A stretch of 64,000 bases of DNA from Lachnospiraceae bacterium (GCA_910574715.1 CAJTCH010000002.1:70688-134687), one strand, 5' to 3'. Counted from the stretch's first letter, positions 24,531 to 34,051 are shown. Numbers and translations are program-made. The notes: generated by a model not told the origin, from the letters alone.

Positions 24531-25922
24531 TCATTCCAGACGATATCCCAGTCTATTCTGTGCATCCTCGATCACGGCTAACAACTCTTCATCCGTCAGG
24601 ACTGTCACACGCCCTTTCTCATATTCTCCGTCCACCCAGGCTTTTACCATGGCAACCAGCTCTGTATTCTTATCCACCTGCCGGTCTTCCGGCAGCCGGA
24701 AATAGGTATTGATCCAGTGCGCGATCCCTGCAAGCCCTGATGTGTTAGACACAGCCACTAGGGGCGGACGGTTCAGGAACTTCTCTGTATCAAATACATT
24801 ATAGATCTCTTCATTCTTAAGAAGACCGTCCGCATGAATCCCGGCACGCGTCACATTGAAATTCCTCCCCACAAACGGCGTTCTTGACGGCACCCGGTAT
24901 CCGATCTCCTTCTCATAATATTCTGCAAGCTCCGTGATCACTGTGGTATCCATCCCGTCCAATGTCCCTCTAAGCTGCGCGTATTCGAACACCATCGCCT
25001 CCAAAGGCGTATTCCCTGTCCGCTCCCCGATCCCGAATAAGGAGCAGTTCACCCCGCTTGCCCCATAGAGCCAAGCCGTCGTAGAATTACTTACCGCCTT
25101 GTAGAAATCATTGTGCCCGTGGAACTCGATCAGCTCACTCGGCACTCCCGCGTGGACACGGATACCGTAGATGATACCTGGAATCGATCTTGGTATCACG
25201 GCCCCGGGATAATTCACCCCATAGCCCATGGTATCACAGACACGGACCTTGACCGGAATCTGATATTCTTCCATCAGCTTCATAAGTTCTAAGCAGAACG
25301 GGATCACGAATCCATAGATATCCGACCTGGTGATATCCTCCAGATGGCATCTCGGGCTCACCCCCGTCTCCAGACACTCCCGGACTACCGACAGATAATG
25401 ATCCATACATTCTCTTCTCGTCATCTTCAATTTATAGAAAATGTGATAATCCGAACAGCTTACCAGAATCCCCGTCTCTTTCATCCCAATCTCCTTCACC
25501 AGCTCAAAATCCTTCTTGCTGGCACGGATCCAACTGGTGATCTCCGGGAATTCATACCCCTTCTCCATACACTTATACACGGCATCCCGGTCCTTCTTAC
25601 TGTATAAGAAGAACTCACACTGACGAAGCTTCCCGTAAGGACCGCCAAGTTTATGAAAATATTCATAGAGCCTTACGATCTGCTCTGTGCTGTACGGCGC
25701 CCTCGACTGTTGGCCATCCCGGAAAGTTGTATCTGTGATCCATATCTCATCCGGCATACTGTGAGGTACGATACGGTCATTGAACGCAATCTTCGGAATC
25801 TCGTCATAATGAAACAGATTCCGGAATACATTCGGCTTCTTCACATCTACCAGCGGATACATGTGCTCCTCAAGCTGCAGCAGATTGGTGTGCTTGTCTA
25901 AATATACTTTTCTGTTCTCCAT
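24531..25922 (-). CDS. Re-type citrate synthase (homocitrate/isopropylmalate synthase superfamily)
   Basis: The 463-aa product belongs to the DRE-TIM aldolase family: TDTTFRDGQQSRAPYS carries the catalytic Arg and Asp, and EFHGHNDFYKAV holds the metal-binding His pair. Its N-terminal extension, SRCHLEDITRSD-type block (here SPRCHLEDITRSDIYGF) and length match the Re-citrate synthases first found in Clostridium kluyveri rather than true isopropylmalate synthases. It heads an operon with a GntR regulator and icd, which supports citrate formation from acetyl-CoA and oxaloacetate on the way to glutamate. Homocitrate synthase activity cannot be excluded by sequence alone. GAAGGAG precedes the ATG. 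Confidence 0.85.
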   Translation of the reverse strand: MENRKVYLDKHTNLLQLEEHMYPLVDVKKPNVFRNLFHYDEIPKIAFNDRIVPHSMPDEIWITDTTFRDGQQSRAPYSTEQIVRLYEYFHKLGGPYGKLRQCEFFLYSKKDRDAVYKCMEKGYEFPEITSWIRASKKDFELVKEIGMKETGILVSCSDYHIFYKLKMTRRECMDHYLSVVRECLETGVSPRCHLEDITRSDIYGFVIPFCLELMKLMEEYQIPVKVRVCDTMGYGVNYPGAVIPRSIPGIIYGIRVHAGVPSELIEFHGHNDFYKAVSNSTTAWLYGASGVNCSLFGIGERTGNTPLEAMVFEYAQLRGTLDGMDTTVITELAEYYEKEIGYRVPSRTPFVGRNFNVTRAGIHADGLLKNEEIYNVFDTEKFLNRPPLVAVSNTSGLAGIAHWINTYFRLPEDRQVDKNTELVAMVKAWVDGEYEKGRVTVLTDEELLAVIEDAQNRLGYRLE

Positions 25923-25961
25923 GTACGCCCTCTCCTTCGTGTCATATCCTTTTGATTGTTA

Positions 25962-25999
25962 ACGTGTATAATTGTATACAATTATACACGTATTGTCAA
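25962..25999 (-). promoter_or_regulatory. Citrate synthase operon promoter covered by a 30-bp perfect palindrome
   Basis: On the minus strand TTGACA (25999-25994) and TACAAT (25976-25971) are spaced by exactly 17 bases. Positions 25962-25991 form a perfect 30-base palindrome centred on TTGTATACAA, covering the whole spacer and -10. TNGTATACNA-like inverted repeats are typical FadR-subfamily GntR operators, and the gntR gene lies two genes downstream, so autoregulation is likely. Confidence 0.85.
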
Positions 26000-26030
26000 G
26001 AGCTAAATCAAATACCCCGCTGCCCGCATA

Positions 26031-26068
26031 CAATAAAACAGGCTCCCCGGAAAACCAGGAAACCTGTT
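26031..26068 (-). terminator. Terminator after the threonine deaminase gene
   Basis: AACAGG at 26037-26042 pairs with CCTGTT at 26063-26068, with further G/C pairing inside (TTTCC/GGGGA). Minus-strand T residues follow (26031-26036). It ends the long plsX-to-threonine deaminase operon, 15 bases after the last stop. Confidence 0.65.
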
Positions 26069-26082
26069 CATTTCCAAAAGCA

Positions 26083-27297
26083 TCAGTATAACTTCGCTCC
26101 GATCTCACGAGGCCGGAAGCCTTCATCCTCTAATGCCTTCATAATCTCATTCTTATGATCTGTTCCAAATGCCTCCATGGTGATGCGAAGCTCCACCGCA
26201 GCGTTACGGTTGGTGCTGACAAACTGGTTGTGCTCAAGCTTGATGACATTTCCCTTCGCATCTGCGATCGTAGCCGCAACCCTCACCAATTCACCCGGCT
26301 TATCCGGAAGCAGTACAGATACGGAGAAGATCCTGTCTCTCTGGATCAGCCCGTGCTGCACGATAGAAGACATGGTGATCACATCCATATTGCCGCCGCT
26401 TAAGATCGCTACCGCCTTCTTACCCTTAAGGTCAAGCTGTTTCAACGCCGCGACTGTAAGAAGTCCCGAATTCTCCACCACCATCTTGTGGTTCTCCACC
26501 AGATCCAGGAAAGCCCCGATCAGCTCGTCGTCCTCTACGGTCAGCATCCTGTCGATATTCTCCTGGGCATAGGGGAAGATCTTCTCGCCCACCCGCTTAA
26601 CCGCGGTACCGTCCGCGATCGTGTTGGCGCTGTCCAGCGAAACCGGCTCTCCTGTAGCAAGCGCCGCCGTCATGCTCGCCGCCTGCGACGGTTCAACACC
26701 GATCACCTGGATCTTGGGATTCAGCATCTTGGCAAGTGCAGACACACCAGTGATCAATCCGCCTCCGCCCACCGGCACCAGGATGTAATCCACCGTCGGA
26801 AGCTCCTGCACGATCTCCATGGCGATCGTTCCCTGCCCGGTAGCAATATCCGGATCATCGAAGGGATGGACGAAGGTATATCCCTTCTCCTCCGCCAGCT
26901 TCAATGCATACTCGCATGCATCGTCATAGACATCCCCGTAGAGAATCACCTCCGCACCGTAATTCTTAGTCCGGTTCACCTTGATCAGCGGAGTAACCGT
27001 CGGCATCACGATCACAACCTTACAGCCGAACTTCTGTGCCGCATAAGCGACGCCCTGGGCATGATTGCCGGCCGAAGCCGTAATAAGGCCTCTCGTGCGC
27101 TCCTCCTCGCTCATCGTACTGATCTTATAATAAGCTCCCCGCACCTTGTATGCTCCGGTATACTGCATATTCTCCGGTTTCAGATAGATCCTGCCGCCTG
27201 TCTCCTGGCTCAGATACTCACTGTATACTAATTTGGTCGGATTGGTGATATTCTTGACAAGCTCGCTTGCCTGTTCGAATTTTTCAAGTGTCAGCAT
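26083..27297 (-). CDS. ilvA: Threonine ammonia-lyase (threonine deaminase) with ACT domain
   Basis: A PLP enzyme converting threonine to 2-oxobutyrate and ammonia, for isoleucine synthesis or threonine breakdown. The 404-aa protein has the PLP lysine in TGAYKVRGAYYKI (about residue 51), SAGNHAQGVAYAA and the Gly-rich PVGGGGLITGV phosphate loop. A single C-terminal ACT domain (about 328-400) is expected to bind an amino acid effector. Length and one ACT domain fit the shorter clostridial form rather than the two-ACT E. coli IlvA. It starts 1 base after the ftsY stop codon, at the end of the smc-ftsY operon; this link to core genes is probably just positional. Confidence 0.93.
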   Translation of the reverse strand: MLTLEKFEQASELVKNITNPTKLVYSEYLSQETGGRIYLKPENMQYTGAYKVRGAYYKISTMSEEERTRGLITASAGNHAQGVAYAAQKFGCKVVIVMPTVTPLIKVNRTKNYGAEVILYGDVYDDACEYALKLAEEKGYTFVHPFDDPDIATGQGTIAMEIVQELPTVDYILVPVGGGGLITGVSALAKMLNPKIQVIGVEPSQAASMTAALATGEPVSLDSANTIADGTAVKRVGEKIFPYAQENIDRMLTVEDDELIGAFLDLVENHKMVVENSGLLTVAALKQLDLKGKKAVAILSGGNMDVITMSSIVQHGLIQRDRIFSVSVLLPDKPGELVRVAATIADAKGNVIKLEHNQFVSTNRNAAVELRITMEAFGTDHKNEIMKALEDEGFRPREIGAKLY

Positions 27298-27298
27298 A

Positions 27299-28249
27299 TT
27301 ATTCTTCCTCCTCTTCTACCGTAAATAATGCCTGTACAAACGCATCCGCATCGAACTTCTGCAGATCGTCGATGGTCTCGCCGACCCCGATATACTTGAC
27401 CGGGATCCCTAGCTCTGCATGGATCGCTACCGCAATCCCGCCCTTCGCCGTTCCGTCCATCTTCGTAAGGACGATCCCGGTAATATCCGCCACCTCATTG
27501 AACTCCTTCGCCTGCTGCAGCGCATTCTGTCCCGTAGTCGCATCCAGTACCACCAGCGTCTCCCGGTAAGCCTCCGGGAATTCCCGGTCGATGATCCGAT
27601 TCATCTTCTTCAATTCTTCCATCAGATTCTTCTTATTATGAAGCCTGCCCGCCGTATCGCACAGCAGCACGTCTGCGTGCCTCGCCTTGGCAGACGCTAC
27701 CGCGTCATAGACTACAGACGCCGGGTCTGACCCTTCCTGCCCGCCGATCAGATCCGCCTGCGCACGGTTCGCCCATTCCTTAAGCTGCTCTCCGGCCGCC
27801 GCGCGGAAGGTATCGGCCGCCGCAAGCACTACCTTCTTATTCTGAGCGCGAAGCTTCCCTGCCAACTTCCCGATCGTAGTCGTCTTACCCACGCCGTTGA
27901 CTCCGATTACCATAACCACGGAAGTCTTCTCCTCGAACTCATAGGCCGTCTCGCCCACATCCATCTGTTCCTTGATGCTCTCGATCAGGACCTCCCTGCA
28001 TTGAGCCGGCTCCTTGATATGCCGCTCCCTAACCTTCGCCTTCAGATCATCCAGGATATCATAGGTCGCCTGTACGCCCAAGTCCCCCATGATCAGAACC
28101 TCTTCCAGTTCCTCATAGAAATCATCATCAATATGAGAAAAGCCGTTAAAAATACTGTCCATCCCGGACACGATATTATCTCTCGTCTTCCCAAGCCCCT
28201 GCACCAGACGCCTGAAAAAACCTGTCTTCTCCTTCTTCTCTTCTGCCAT
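27299..28249 (-). CDS. ftsY: Signal recognition particle receptor FtsY
   Basis: The membrane-associated GTPase that receives ribosome-SRP complexes. The 316-aa protein has the N domain (about residues 10-95) and the GTPase G domain: GVNGVGKTTTIGKLA (about 115-130), DTAGRLHNKKNLMEEL and TKMDGTAKGG. The acidic A domain is minimal, as in most Gram-positives. It lies 27 bases after smc and just ahead of the threonine deaminase gene. Confidence 0.97.
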   Translation of the reverse strand: MAEEKKEKTGFFRRLVQGLGKTRDNIVSGMDSIFNGFSHIDDDFYEELEEVLIMGDLGVQATYDILDDLKAKVRERHIKEPAQCREVLIESIKEQMDVGETAYEFEEKTSVVMVIGVNGVGKTTTIGKLAGKLRAQNKKVVLAAADTFRAAAGEQLKEWANRAQADLIGGQEGSDPASVVYDAVASAKARHADVLLCDTAGRLHNKKNLMEELKKMNRIIDREFPEAYRETLVVLDATTGQNALQQAKEFNEVADITGIVLTKMDGTAKGGIAVAIHAELGIPVKYIGVGETIDDLQKFDADAFVQALFTVEEEEE

Positions 28250-28276
28250 CTTTAACCTCCTGCTTTCTTCCTCACT

Positions 28277-31200
28277 CTATTGATCCAACTCTTCCTCCAA
28301 CAGACTTACCGATACCAGCGTTGAGATTCCCTTCTCCTGCATGGTGATCCCATACAGCCTGTCCGCCGCCGTCATGGTCCCTCGTCTGTGAGTGATCACG
28401 ATAAACTGGGTATTCTTCGTCAATTTGTGTAAATACTGGGCAAACCTTACCACGTTGTTATCATCTAACGCCGCTTCAATCTCATCAAGCAGACAGAACG
28501 GGGACGGTTTCAGATTCTGAATCGCGAATAACAGGGCGATCGCCGTAAGCGCCTTCTCCCCGCCGGATAACTGCATCATATTCTGCAGCTTCTTCCCGGG
28601 CGGCTGCGCGATGATACGGATTCCCGCCTCCAGGATATCCTCATCCGCCATCAGTTCCAGTGTGCCCTTGCCGCCGCCGAACAATTCCTTGAACACCATG
28701 TCAAACTCACTGGCGATCCGCCCGAACTGCTCCGCAAACTGCTTGCGCATGGCCGCATCCAGTTCCTCAATGATCTGCTCAAGCGTCGCTTCCGCCTCCA
28801 CCAGGTCGTCGTGCTGGCCCCTCAGAAATTCATAACGGTCAGATACATTCTTATACTCCTCGATCGCATTGACATTGACATTCCCCAGGGCGCGGATCTC
28901 GCCTTTCAATTCCTGCACCCGCTTCTTCATCCTGGCAAGGTCTGTCAGATTCGAATCCCGCAGTTCCTTTGCACGGATATAAGTGATCTCGTACTCCTCC
29001 CACATATAATTGATCTGCTTCTCCGAAGCCGCCTCATAATTCTCCTTCTGGCTCTCCAGACGGAATACCTCCTTGTCAAGATCTGACATATGCTTCGAGA
29101 GGTCTTCCCGCTTCTGCAGGAAATCCTTATGCTTCTGATTCAATTCCTCCCTGTCCTTCTTAAACCGTTCGATCTCCGCCTGAATCTCTGCAAACAGTTC
29201 ACTGGAATTCTCGATGGTATCTCGAAGTTCTGCAATCTGCTTCTCCTTCTCTTCAATCTCTTTGGAGGTTCCGCCCTTGCTCTTCTCAAGCTCCTTTAAC
29301 TCTTCCCGGAACTTGCCGATCTCGTCCTGAATACGATTCACATTCTCCACCACGAATGTGATCTTCTGCTCCATGCTGGCGAATTCAAGATGAATCTCTT
29401 CTGCCTTCTTGATCTTTCCCGCCTCTTCCTCGTGATGTATATCCAGGATCTTCTGTTCCTTCTCAATCTGCTCCGTCAATTCCTGCTCAAGCCTCTCCGA
29501 GGTATCCAGCTCCACGCTGATCGATTCCTGGTTGTCAACGATATCCGTGATCTGGATATCCAGCTTCTCGGCCTCCGCTTTCGTGCTCACCGCAAGCCCT
29601 CTTGCATTCCTGATCTTCGCCTCCGCCTGATCCGCATTCATCTTCGCCGTATTCTGGATGACATACGCCTTCTGAAGCTTCGCGCCGATCTCATCTAACT
29701 TCTCATAATATCCGGCGCGCTCTTTTCTCAACAGATCCGAGGACGCCTCCACCTCGTCCATCTCCCGCTTCAACTGCTTCACCGTCTTCTCGAATTCTTC
29801 GATCTCCCGGCGTCTGCTAAGCAGATTGCTGGAATTCTTGAACGCGCCTCCCGTCATGGACCCGCCCGGATTGATCAACTCTCCCTCCAGGGTAACGATC
29901 CTGATAGACTGCCTGTACTTCTTGGCAATGGCAAGCCCATGGTCAATATGGTCTACCACCAGCGTCCTTCCAAGAAGAGAATCCGCAAGCACCTCATACC
30001 GGGCCTCCACCTTGACCAGCGTATTCGCCGTTCCGATCACTCCTGGTTCCTTTAACGCCTCCGGCCTTCCTATACCGGAATTCGCCCGGATATTCGTAAG
30101 CGGAAGAAAGGTTGCGCGCCCGAGCCGATTCTTCTTGAGATAATCGATCATCCTCTTCGCCGTCCCGTCGTCCGAGGTGACGATATTCTGGATATTTCCT
30201 CCAAGGGCAGTCTCAATCGCGACCTCATAATCCTTGTCAACCTTGATAATATCGGCAACAACTCCCAGGATCCCTTTCTCCTGGCTTTTGCGGTCCATCA
30301 CCTTCCGGATGCTGTTGCCGTATCCGTCGTACCTCTCCGTAATATTTTTCAGAGATTCCAGCCTGGACTCCTCCCTGTGATACGCTGTCTGCCCGATCCG
30401 AAACTGCTCGGTCTGTTTCGTCAGACGCTCCTGCAGTACCTCGATCTTCTTCTCGTATTCGTCGTTCTCCTTAGACAGACTGATGATCTGCCCGGAGATC
30501 TCTTCTAACTCCTTCTGATACTCTGTAAACCGCTTCTCCTGTTCCTGTTCTTCCGACTCTGCCTCCAGGATTTGACGGTTCATGCCTGCTTTCCTTACCT
30601 GGATCTGCTCCAGCATCGTGTCGTATTTCTGGATCTTCGCCTTGGTAGACGCCCTGTTGTTGAGGATCTCAATGATCTCACTCTGCTTGCGTTCAACCGA
30701 TGCCGTGATCTCCGCGATCCTTGACTGTACATCGATCAGCTCCGCTCTCGCCTTCTCCTCAAGCTTCGTCTGCTCATCGATCTGAACCTGGATAGCCTCT
30801 TCCTCGCTCCCCAATTCCTTGAGCTGATCCTCCCGCACGCCGATCTCAGAAGTGATCGTCCTCGCACGCTGGTCATAGTGTGCATCATTCATATGCATAC
30901 TATTGATCTGCTCCTTCAGAAGTTCGATCTGGTTCTCCAACTGCTGCTTTAGCATGCTAGTCTCATTCAACTGGCCCTTCGCCTTCTCTATAGACGCGTC
31001 AATACCGTCAACCTGCTCCTCCACCGACTCGTATTCCGTCTTCATATCGTCATACTTCCGGCTGGCTTCCTCAAGCTCTGTCCGGGTAATGGCAAGCTTC
31101 TTCTCCATATCCCTGACCTGTTCCTCCAGACGCTCTGTCTCAAGCAGGAACATATTGATATCATACGTCTTAAGCTCTTCCTTCTTCTTCAGGTATTCCC

Positions 31201-31837
31201 GGGCAGTCTCCGCCTGCCGCTCCAGCGGCCCAACCTGCTTCTCAAGCTCCGCGAGGATATCATTCACCCTCAGAAGATTCTGGCGCTCTTCCTCTAACTT
31301 CTTCACAGACATGTTCTTGCGGCGCTTGAACTTCACGATCCCGGCAGCCTCATCGAACAATTCTCTTCTCTCCTCGGGCTTCCCGCTTAAGATCTTATCA
31401 ATCTGTCCCTGTCCGATGATCGAATACCCTTCCTTACCGATTCCTGTGTCGTAGAACAGCTCGTTCACATCCTTCAGACGGCAGGAGCTCCCGTTGATCA
31501 GATATTCACTCTCACCCGAACGGTACAGCTTCCTTGTCACCGTCACCTCTTCGAAGTCGATCATAAGCTGATGGTCGGAATTGTCAAGGGTGATCGCAAC
31601 AGAAGCATAACTAAGCGGCTTGCGGTTCTCCGTCCCGGAGAAGATCACATCCTGCATGCTCCCCCCTCTAAGCTGCTTGATCCTCTGTTCCCCTAAGACC
31701 CACCGTACCGCATCCGCTACATTGCTCTTCCCGCTTCCGTTAGGCCCGACGATCCCCGTGATCCCGTTATGGAAGTCAAATTTTATCTTATGCGCAAATG
31801 ACTTAAAGCCCTGCACTTCTATGCTTTTCAGATACAT
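28277..31837 (-). CDS. smc: Chromosome partition/condensin protein SMC
   Basis: The condensin ATPase that organises and segregates the chromosome with ScpA and ScpB. The 1186-aa protein has the Walker A GPNGSGKSNVADAVRWVLG at about residues 32-50, two long coiled coils (about 165-500 and 665-1010), a hinge between them (about 515-640, with GG-rich turns), and a C-terminal head with LSGGEKALTAIALLFAI and the Walker B FCLLDEIEAALDD. It is 7 bases from rnc in the classical rnc-smc-ftsY order. Confidence 0.98.
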   Translation of the reverse strand: MYLKSIEVQGFKSFAHKIKFDFHNGITGIVGPNGSGKSNVADAVRWVLGEQRIKQLRGGSMQDVIFSGTENRKPLSYASVAITLDNSDHQLMIDFEEVTVTRKLYRSGESEYLINGSSCRLKDVNELFYDTGIGKEGYSIIGQGQIDKILSGKPEERRELFDEAAGIVKFKRRKNMSVKKLEEERQNLLRVNDILAELEKQVGPLERQAETAREYLKKKEELKTYDINMFLLETERLEEQVRDMEKKLAITRTELEEASRKYDDMKTEYESVEEQVDGIDASIEKAKGQLNETSMLKQQLENQIELLKEQINSMHMNDAHYDQRARTITSEIGVREDQLKELGSEEEAIQVQIDEQTKLEEKARAELIDVQSRIAEITASVERKQSEIIEILNNRASTKAKIQKYDTMLEQIQVRKAGMNRQILEAESEEQEQEKRFTEYQKELEEISGQIISLSKENDEYEKKIEVLQERLTKQTEQFRIGQTAYHREESRLESLKNITERYDGYGNSIRKVMDRKSQEKGILGVVADIIKVDKDYEVAIETALGGNIQNIVTSDDGTAKRMIDYLKKNRLGRATFLPLTNIRANSGIGRPEALKEPGVIGTANTLVKVEARYEVLADSLLGRTLVVDHIDHGLAIAKKYRQSIRIVTLEGELINPGGSMTGGAFKNSSNLLSRRREIEEFEKTVKQLKREMDEVEASSDLLRKERAGYYEKLDEIGAKLQKAYVIQNTAKMNADQAEAKIRNARGLAVSTKAEAEKLDIQITDIVDNQESISVELDTSERLEQELTEQIEKEQKILDIHHEEEAGKIKKAEEIHLEFASMEQKITFVVENVNRIQDEIGKFREELKELEKSKGGTSKEIEEKEKQIAELRDTIENSSELFAEIQAEIERFKKDREELNQKHKDFLQKREDLSKHMSDLDKEVFRLESQKENYEAASEKQINYMWEEYEITYIRAKELRDSNLTDLARMKKRVQELKGEIRALGNVNVNAIEEYKNVSDRYEFLRGQHDDLVEAEATLEQIIEELDAAMRKQFAEQFGRIASEFDMVFKELFGGGKGTLELMADEDILEAGIRIIAQPPGKKLQNMMQLSGGEKALTAIALLFAIQNLKPSPFCLLDEIEAALDDNNVVRFAQYLHKLTKNTQFIVITHRRGTMTAADRLYGITMQEKGISTLVSVSLLEEELDQ

Positions 31838-31844
31838 GCTACAC

Positions 31845-32540
31845 CTACTTTATATTATTCTCATGCAGCTTCAAAATACTCTGGTATGCCGCCACCTGCT
31901 CCGCTGCCTTCTTGGTATGGCCGACACCGATCCCATATTCCTCCTCTCCGATATATACGGCCACTCGGAAGGACTTCTCATGGTCCGGTCCCATCTCCCC
32001 GATCAGCCGGTATGTGATAGACGACTTGAAATTAGCCTGTACGATTTCCTGCAGGATAGTCTTGCTATCGAAAAAGAGTGTCTTATTCTCAAGATCATCC
32101 AGAATAAAACGATGGATAAACTCTTTCGCATTAGCAAAACCACCATCCATATAAATAGCTCCGATCAACGCCTCCAACGCATCAGAAGTAACGGAATTCC
32201 TCTCCCTTCCCCCGGTCGCATCTTCGCCCTTCCCCAGCAGAAGATAGACCCCAAGGTCCAGTTCCTTCGCACAAAATGCCAGCGCCGGTTCACACACCAT
32301 ACTCGCCCTGGTCTTGGTAAGCTCCCCCTCCGGCATCTTCCGGTTCTCATAGAACAGGAACTCACTTGCAACCAGCTCCAACACCGCGTCTCCCAGGAAT
32401 TCAAGACGTTCATTGCATTTGTATTTGGGTAAATGCTTCTCATTCGCATATGAACTGTGGATCATTGCCTGCCGAAGCAAATTGAAATCTGTGAACGTGT
32501 AACCAATCTTTTCTTCTAATACCTTTAAATCCTGACTCAT
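31845..32540 (-). CDS. rnc: Ribonuclease III
   Basis: Double-strand-specific RNase that processes rRNA precursors and structured mRNAs. The 231-aa product has the catalytic signature NERLEFLGDAVLELV near residues 43-57, the second acidic site in LEALIGAIYMDGG, and a C-terminal double-stranded RNA binding domain (about 155-228; YGIGVGHTKKAAEQVAA). It follows acpP after a hairpin and precedes smc by 7 bases. Confidence 0.97.
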   Translation of the reverse strand: MSQDLKVLEEKIGYTFTDFNLLRQAMIHSSYANEKHLPKYKCNERLEFLGDAVLELVASEFLFYENRKMPEGELTKTRASMVCEPALAFCAKELDLGVYLLLGKGEDATGGRERNSVTSDALEALIGAIYMDGGFANAKEFIHRFILDDLENKTLFFDSKTILQEIVQANFKSSITYRLIGEMGPDHEKSFRVAVYIGEEEYGIGVGHTKKAAEQVAAYQSILKLHENNIK

Positions 32541-32572
32541 TCTATCGCCTCACCTATTGCTATCACAAAAGC

Positions 32573-32596
32573 GAAAAAGCCCTACCGGGCTTTTTC
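32573..32596 (-). terminator. Intra-operon terminator between acpP and rnc
   Basis: GAAAAAGCCC at 32573-32582 and GGGCTTTTTC at 32587-32596 form a perfect 10-base stem with a 4-base loop. It lies 16 bases after the acpP stop; partial termination here would give more acpP than rnc-smc-ftsY mRNA. Confidence 0.8.
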
Positions 32597-32611
32597 AAAT
32601 AATATCATTGC

Positions 32612-32845
32612 CTAGTTATTCGTCGCATTCTTGATCTGCTCGACAGCGTCGCCCACTGTCACGATCTTCTCTGCTTCTTCGTTATCAATTTCGATATCGT
32701 ACGTCTCCTCTATACCCATAATAATCTGAAAGATGTCCAGAGAATCTGCTCCCAGATCATCCACAAATGTTGTGTCCATTGTAATCTCATCTGCATTCAC
32801 ATTCAACACGTCTGCTATAATTTCTTTTAATTTCTCAAATTCCAT
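32612..32845 (-). CDS. acpP: Acyl carrier protein
   Basis: Carries the growing fatty acid chain on a phosphopantetheine arm. The 77-aa acidic product has the attachment serine in LGADSLDIFQII (about residue 36) and normal ACP length. It lies 35 bases after plsX, matching the usual plsX-acpP pairing, and is followed by a strong hairpin before rnc. Confidence 0.97.
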   Translation of the reverse strand: MEFEKLKEIIADVLNVNADEITMDTTFVDDLGADSLDIFQIIMGIEETYDIEIDNEEAEKIVTVGDAVEQIKNATNN

Positions 32846-32880
32846 GTCTTTTCTCCTTTTCTCTTGATTTCTTGTTCTTT

Positions 32881-33903
32881 TTATTCAGCGGATGCTGCAT
32901 CCGATTGAATACATTCTTTGATCTTCTCATTGATCTTCTGTTTCTTGAACGTTACGCACTGAATCAGCGTATTGCTCACTTCCTTCGCCTTAGCGCTTCC
33001 GTGGGTCTTCACTACCAGCCCGTTAAGCCCCAGAAGCGGCGCTCCGCCGTATTCGCTGGCATCAAATGCCTTGAGCGTCTCCTTAAGCGCCGGTTTGATC
33101 AATACCGCACCGATCTTGCTTCTCAATGTAGACATCAGGCCTTCCTTCACCTTGCTGATCAGTACGGCGCCGACGCCTTCATACAGCTTCAGGATGATAT
33201 TTCCCGAAAATGCTTCACAAACTATGACGTCTGTCTGTCCGTGCGGAATCTCTCTTGCCTCCACACTGCCGGTAAAATGAATATCTCCCTGTTCCTTCAA
33301 TAGCGGAAATGTCTCTTTGACCAGAGCATTCCCCTTCTCTTCTTCCGCACCGATATTGACGATTCCCACCTTAGGCTTCTTAACTCCCAGAACATGCTCC
33401 ATATAGATGGAACCCATCTTGGCAAACTGAACAAGGTGCGACGCCCTCGCGTCAACGTTCGCTCCGCAGTCAAGCAGCAGTGAGACGCCCTTCTTCGTCG
33501 GGATCAGCGACGCCAACGGCGGACGTTCTACTCCCTTGATCCGTCCGACCAACACCTGGCCTCCGACCAGAATTGCTCCCGAGCTTCCTGCAGATACGAA
33601 TGCATCCGCCTTACCTTCCCGTACCATCTTCATACCGATCACGATGGAAGAATCCTTCTTCTTGCGGATTGCATTCACCGGCGGTTCCGCTGTCTCGATT
33701 ACTTCGGATGCATGGATCACTTCGACCTGAGACTTGTTATACTCATAACGGGCAAGCTCTCTCTCTATGACTTCTTCCCGCCCGATCAGGAATACCTTCA
33801 TAGCCGGCTCCTTCTCTATGGCGTCTACCGCCCCTTTTATCATCTCCGCAGGGGCGTTATCTCCCCCCATAGCATCCAAAGCTATGTTCGTAACTTCTGA
33901 CAT
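32881..33903 (-). CDS. plsX: Phosphate acyltransferase PlsX
   Basis: Makes acyl-phosphate from acyl-ACP as the first step toward phosphatidic acid. The 340-aa protein starts with the typical IALDAMGGDNAP and has SAGSSGAILVGG, GANVDARASHLVQFAKMGS and the C-terminal GLNGLVVKTHGSA. ATG 33903 is preceded by GGGAGGG; an upstream start at 33933 lacks support. In many clostridia rpmF directly precedes plsX; here rpmF is 25 kb away at 58941-59120, with accessory genes in between. Confidence 0.97.
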   Translation of the reverse strand: MSEVTNIALDAMGGDNAPAEMIKGAVDAIEKEPAMKVFLIGREEVIERELARYEYNKSQVEVIHASEVIETAEPPVNAIRKKKDSSIVIGMKMVREGKADAFVSAGSSGAILVGGQVLVGRIKGVERPPLASLIPTKKGVSLLLDCGANVDARASHLVQFAKMGSIYMEHVLGVKKPKVGIVNIGAEEEKGNALVKETFPLLKEQGDIHFTGSVEAREIPHGQTDVIVCEAFSGNIILKLYEGVGAVLISKVKEGLMSTLRSKIGAVLIKPALKETLKAFDASEYGGAPLLGLNGLVVKTHGSAKAKEVSNTLIQCVTFKKQKINEKIKECIQSDAASAE

Positions 33904-33967
33904 CTGTATCCCTCCCGGCGCCTGTGCTGTCATACCTTAATATATCAGACACCTTTATTACAGACTA

Positions 33968-33996
33968 ATTTTACTAGACATTATGTGAAAAAGCAA
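33968..33996 (-). promoter_or_regulatory. Candidate promoter of the plsX operon
   Basis: On the minus strand TTGCTT (33996-33991) and TAAAAT (33973-33968) are spaced by 17 bases, 64 bases before the plsX ATG. Both boxes are imperfect. A promoter is expected here because plsX is cut off from rpmF. Confidence 0.5.
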
Positions 33997-34005
33997 TACC
34001 TCATA

Positions 34006-34051
34006 ATAAAAAACAACTGCCCGGGCGGAATCATCCACCCGGGCAGTTGTT
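34006..34051. terminator. Strong terminator at the end of the FliD-like gene
   Basis: AACAACTGCCCGGG at 34012-34025 pairs perfectly with CCCGGGCAGTTGTT at 34038-34051. Minus-strand T's follow at 34006-34013 and a shorter T run is on the plus strand. It insulates the plsX operon from the island. Confidence 0.9.
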
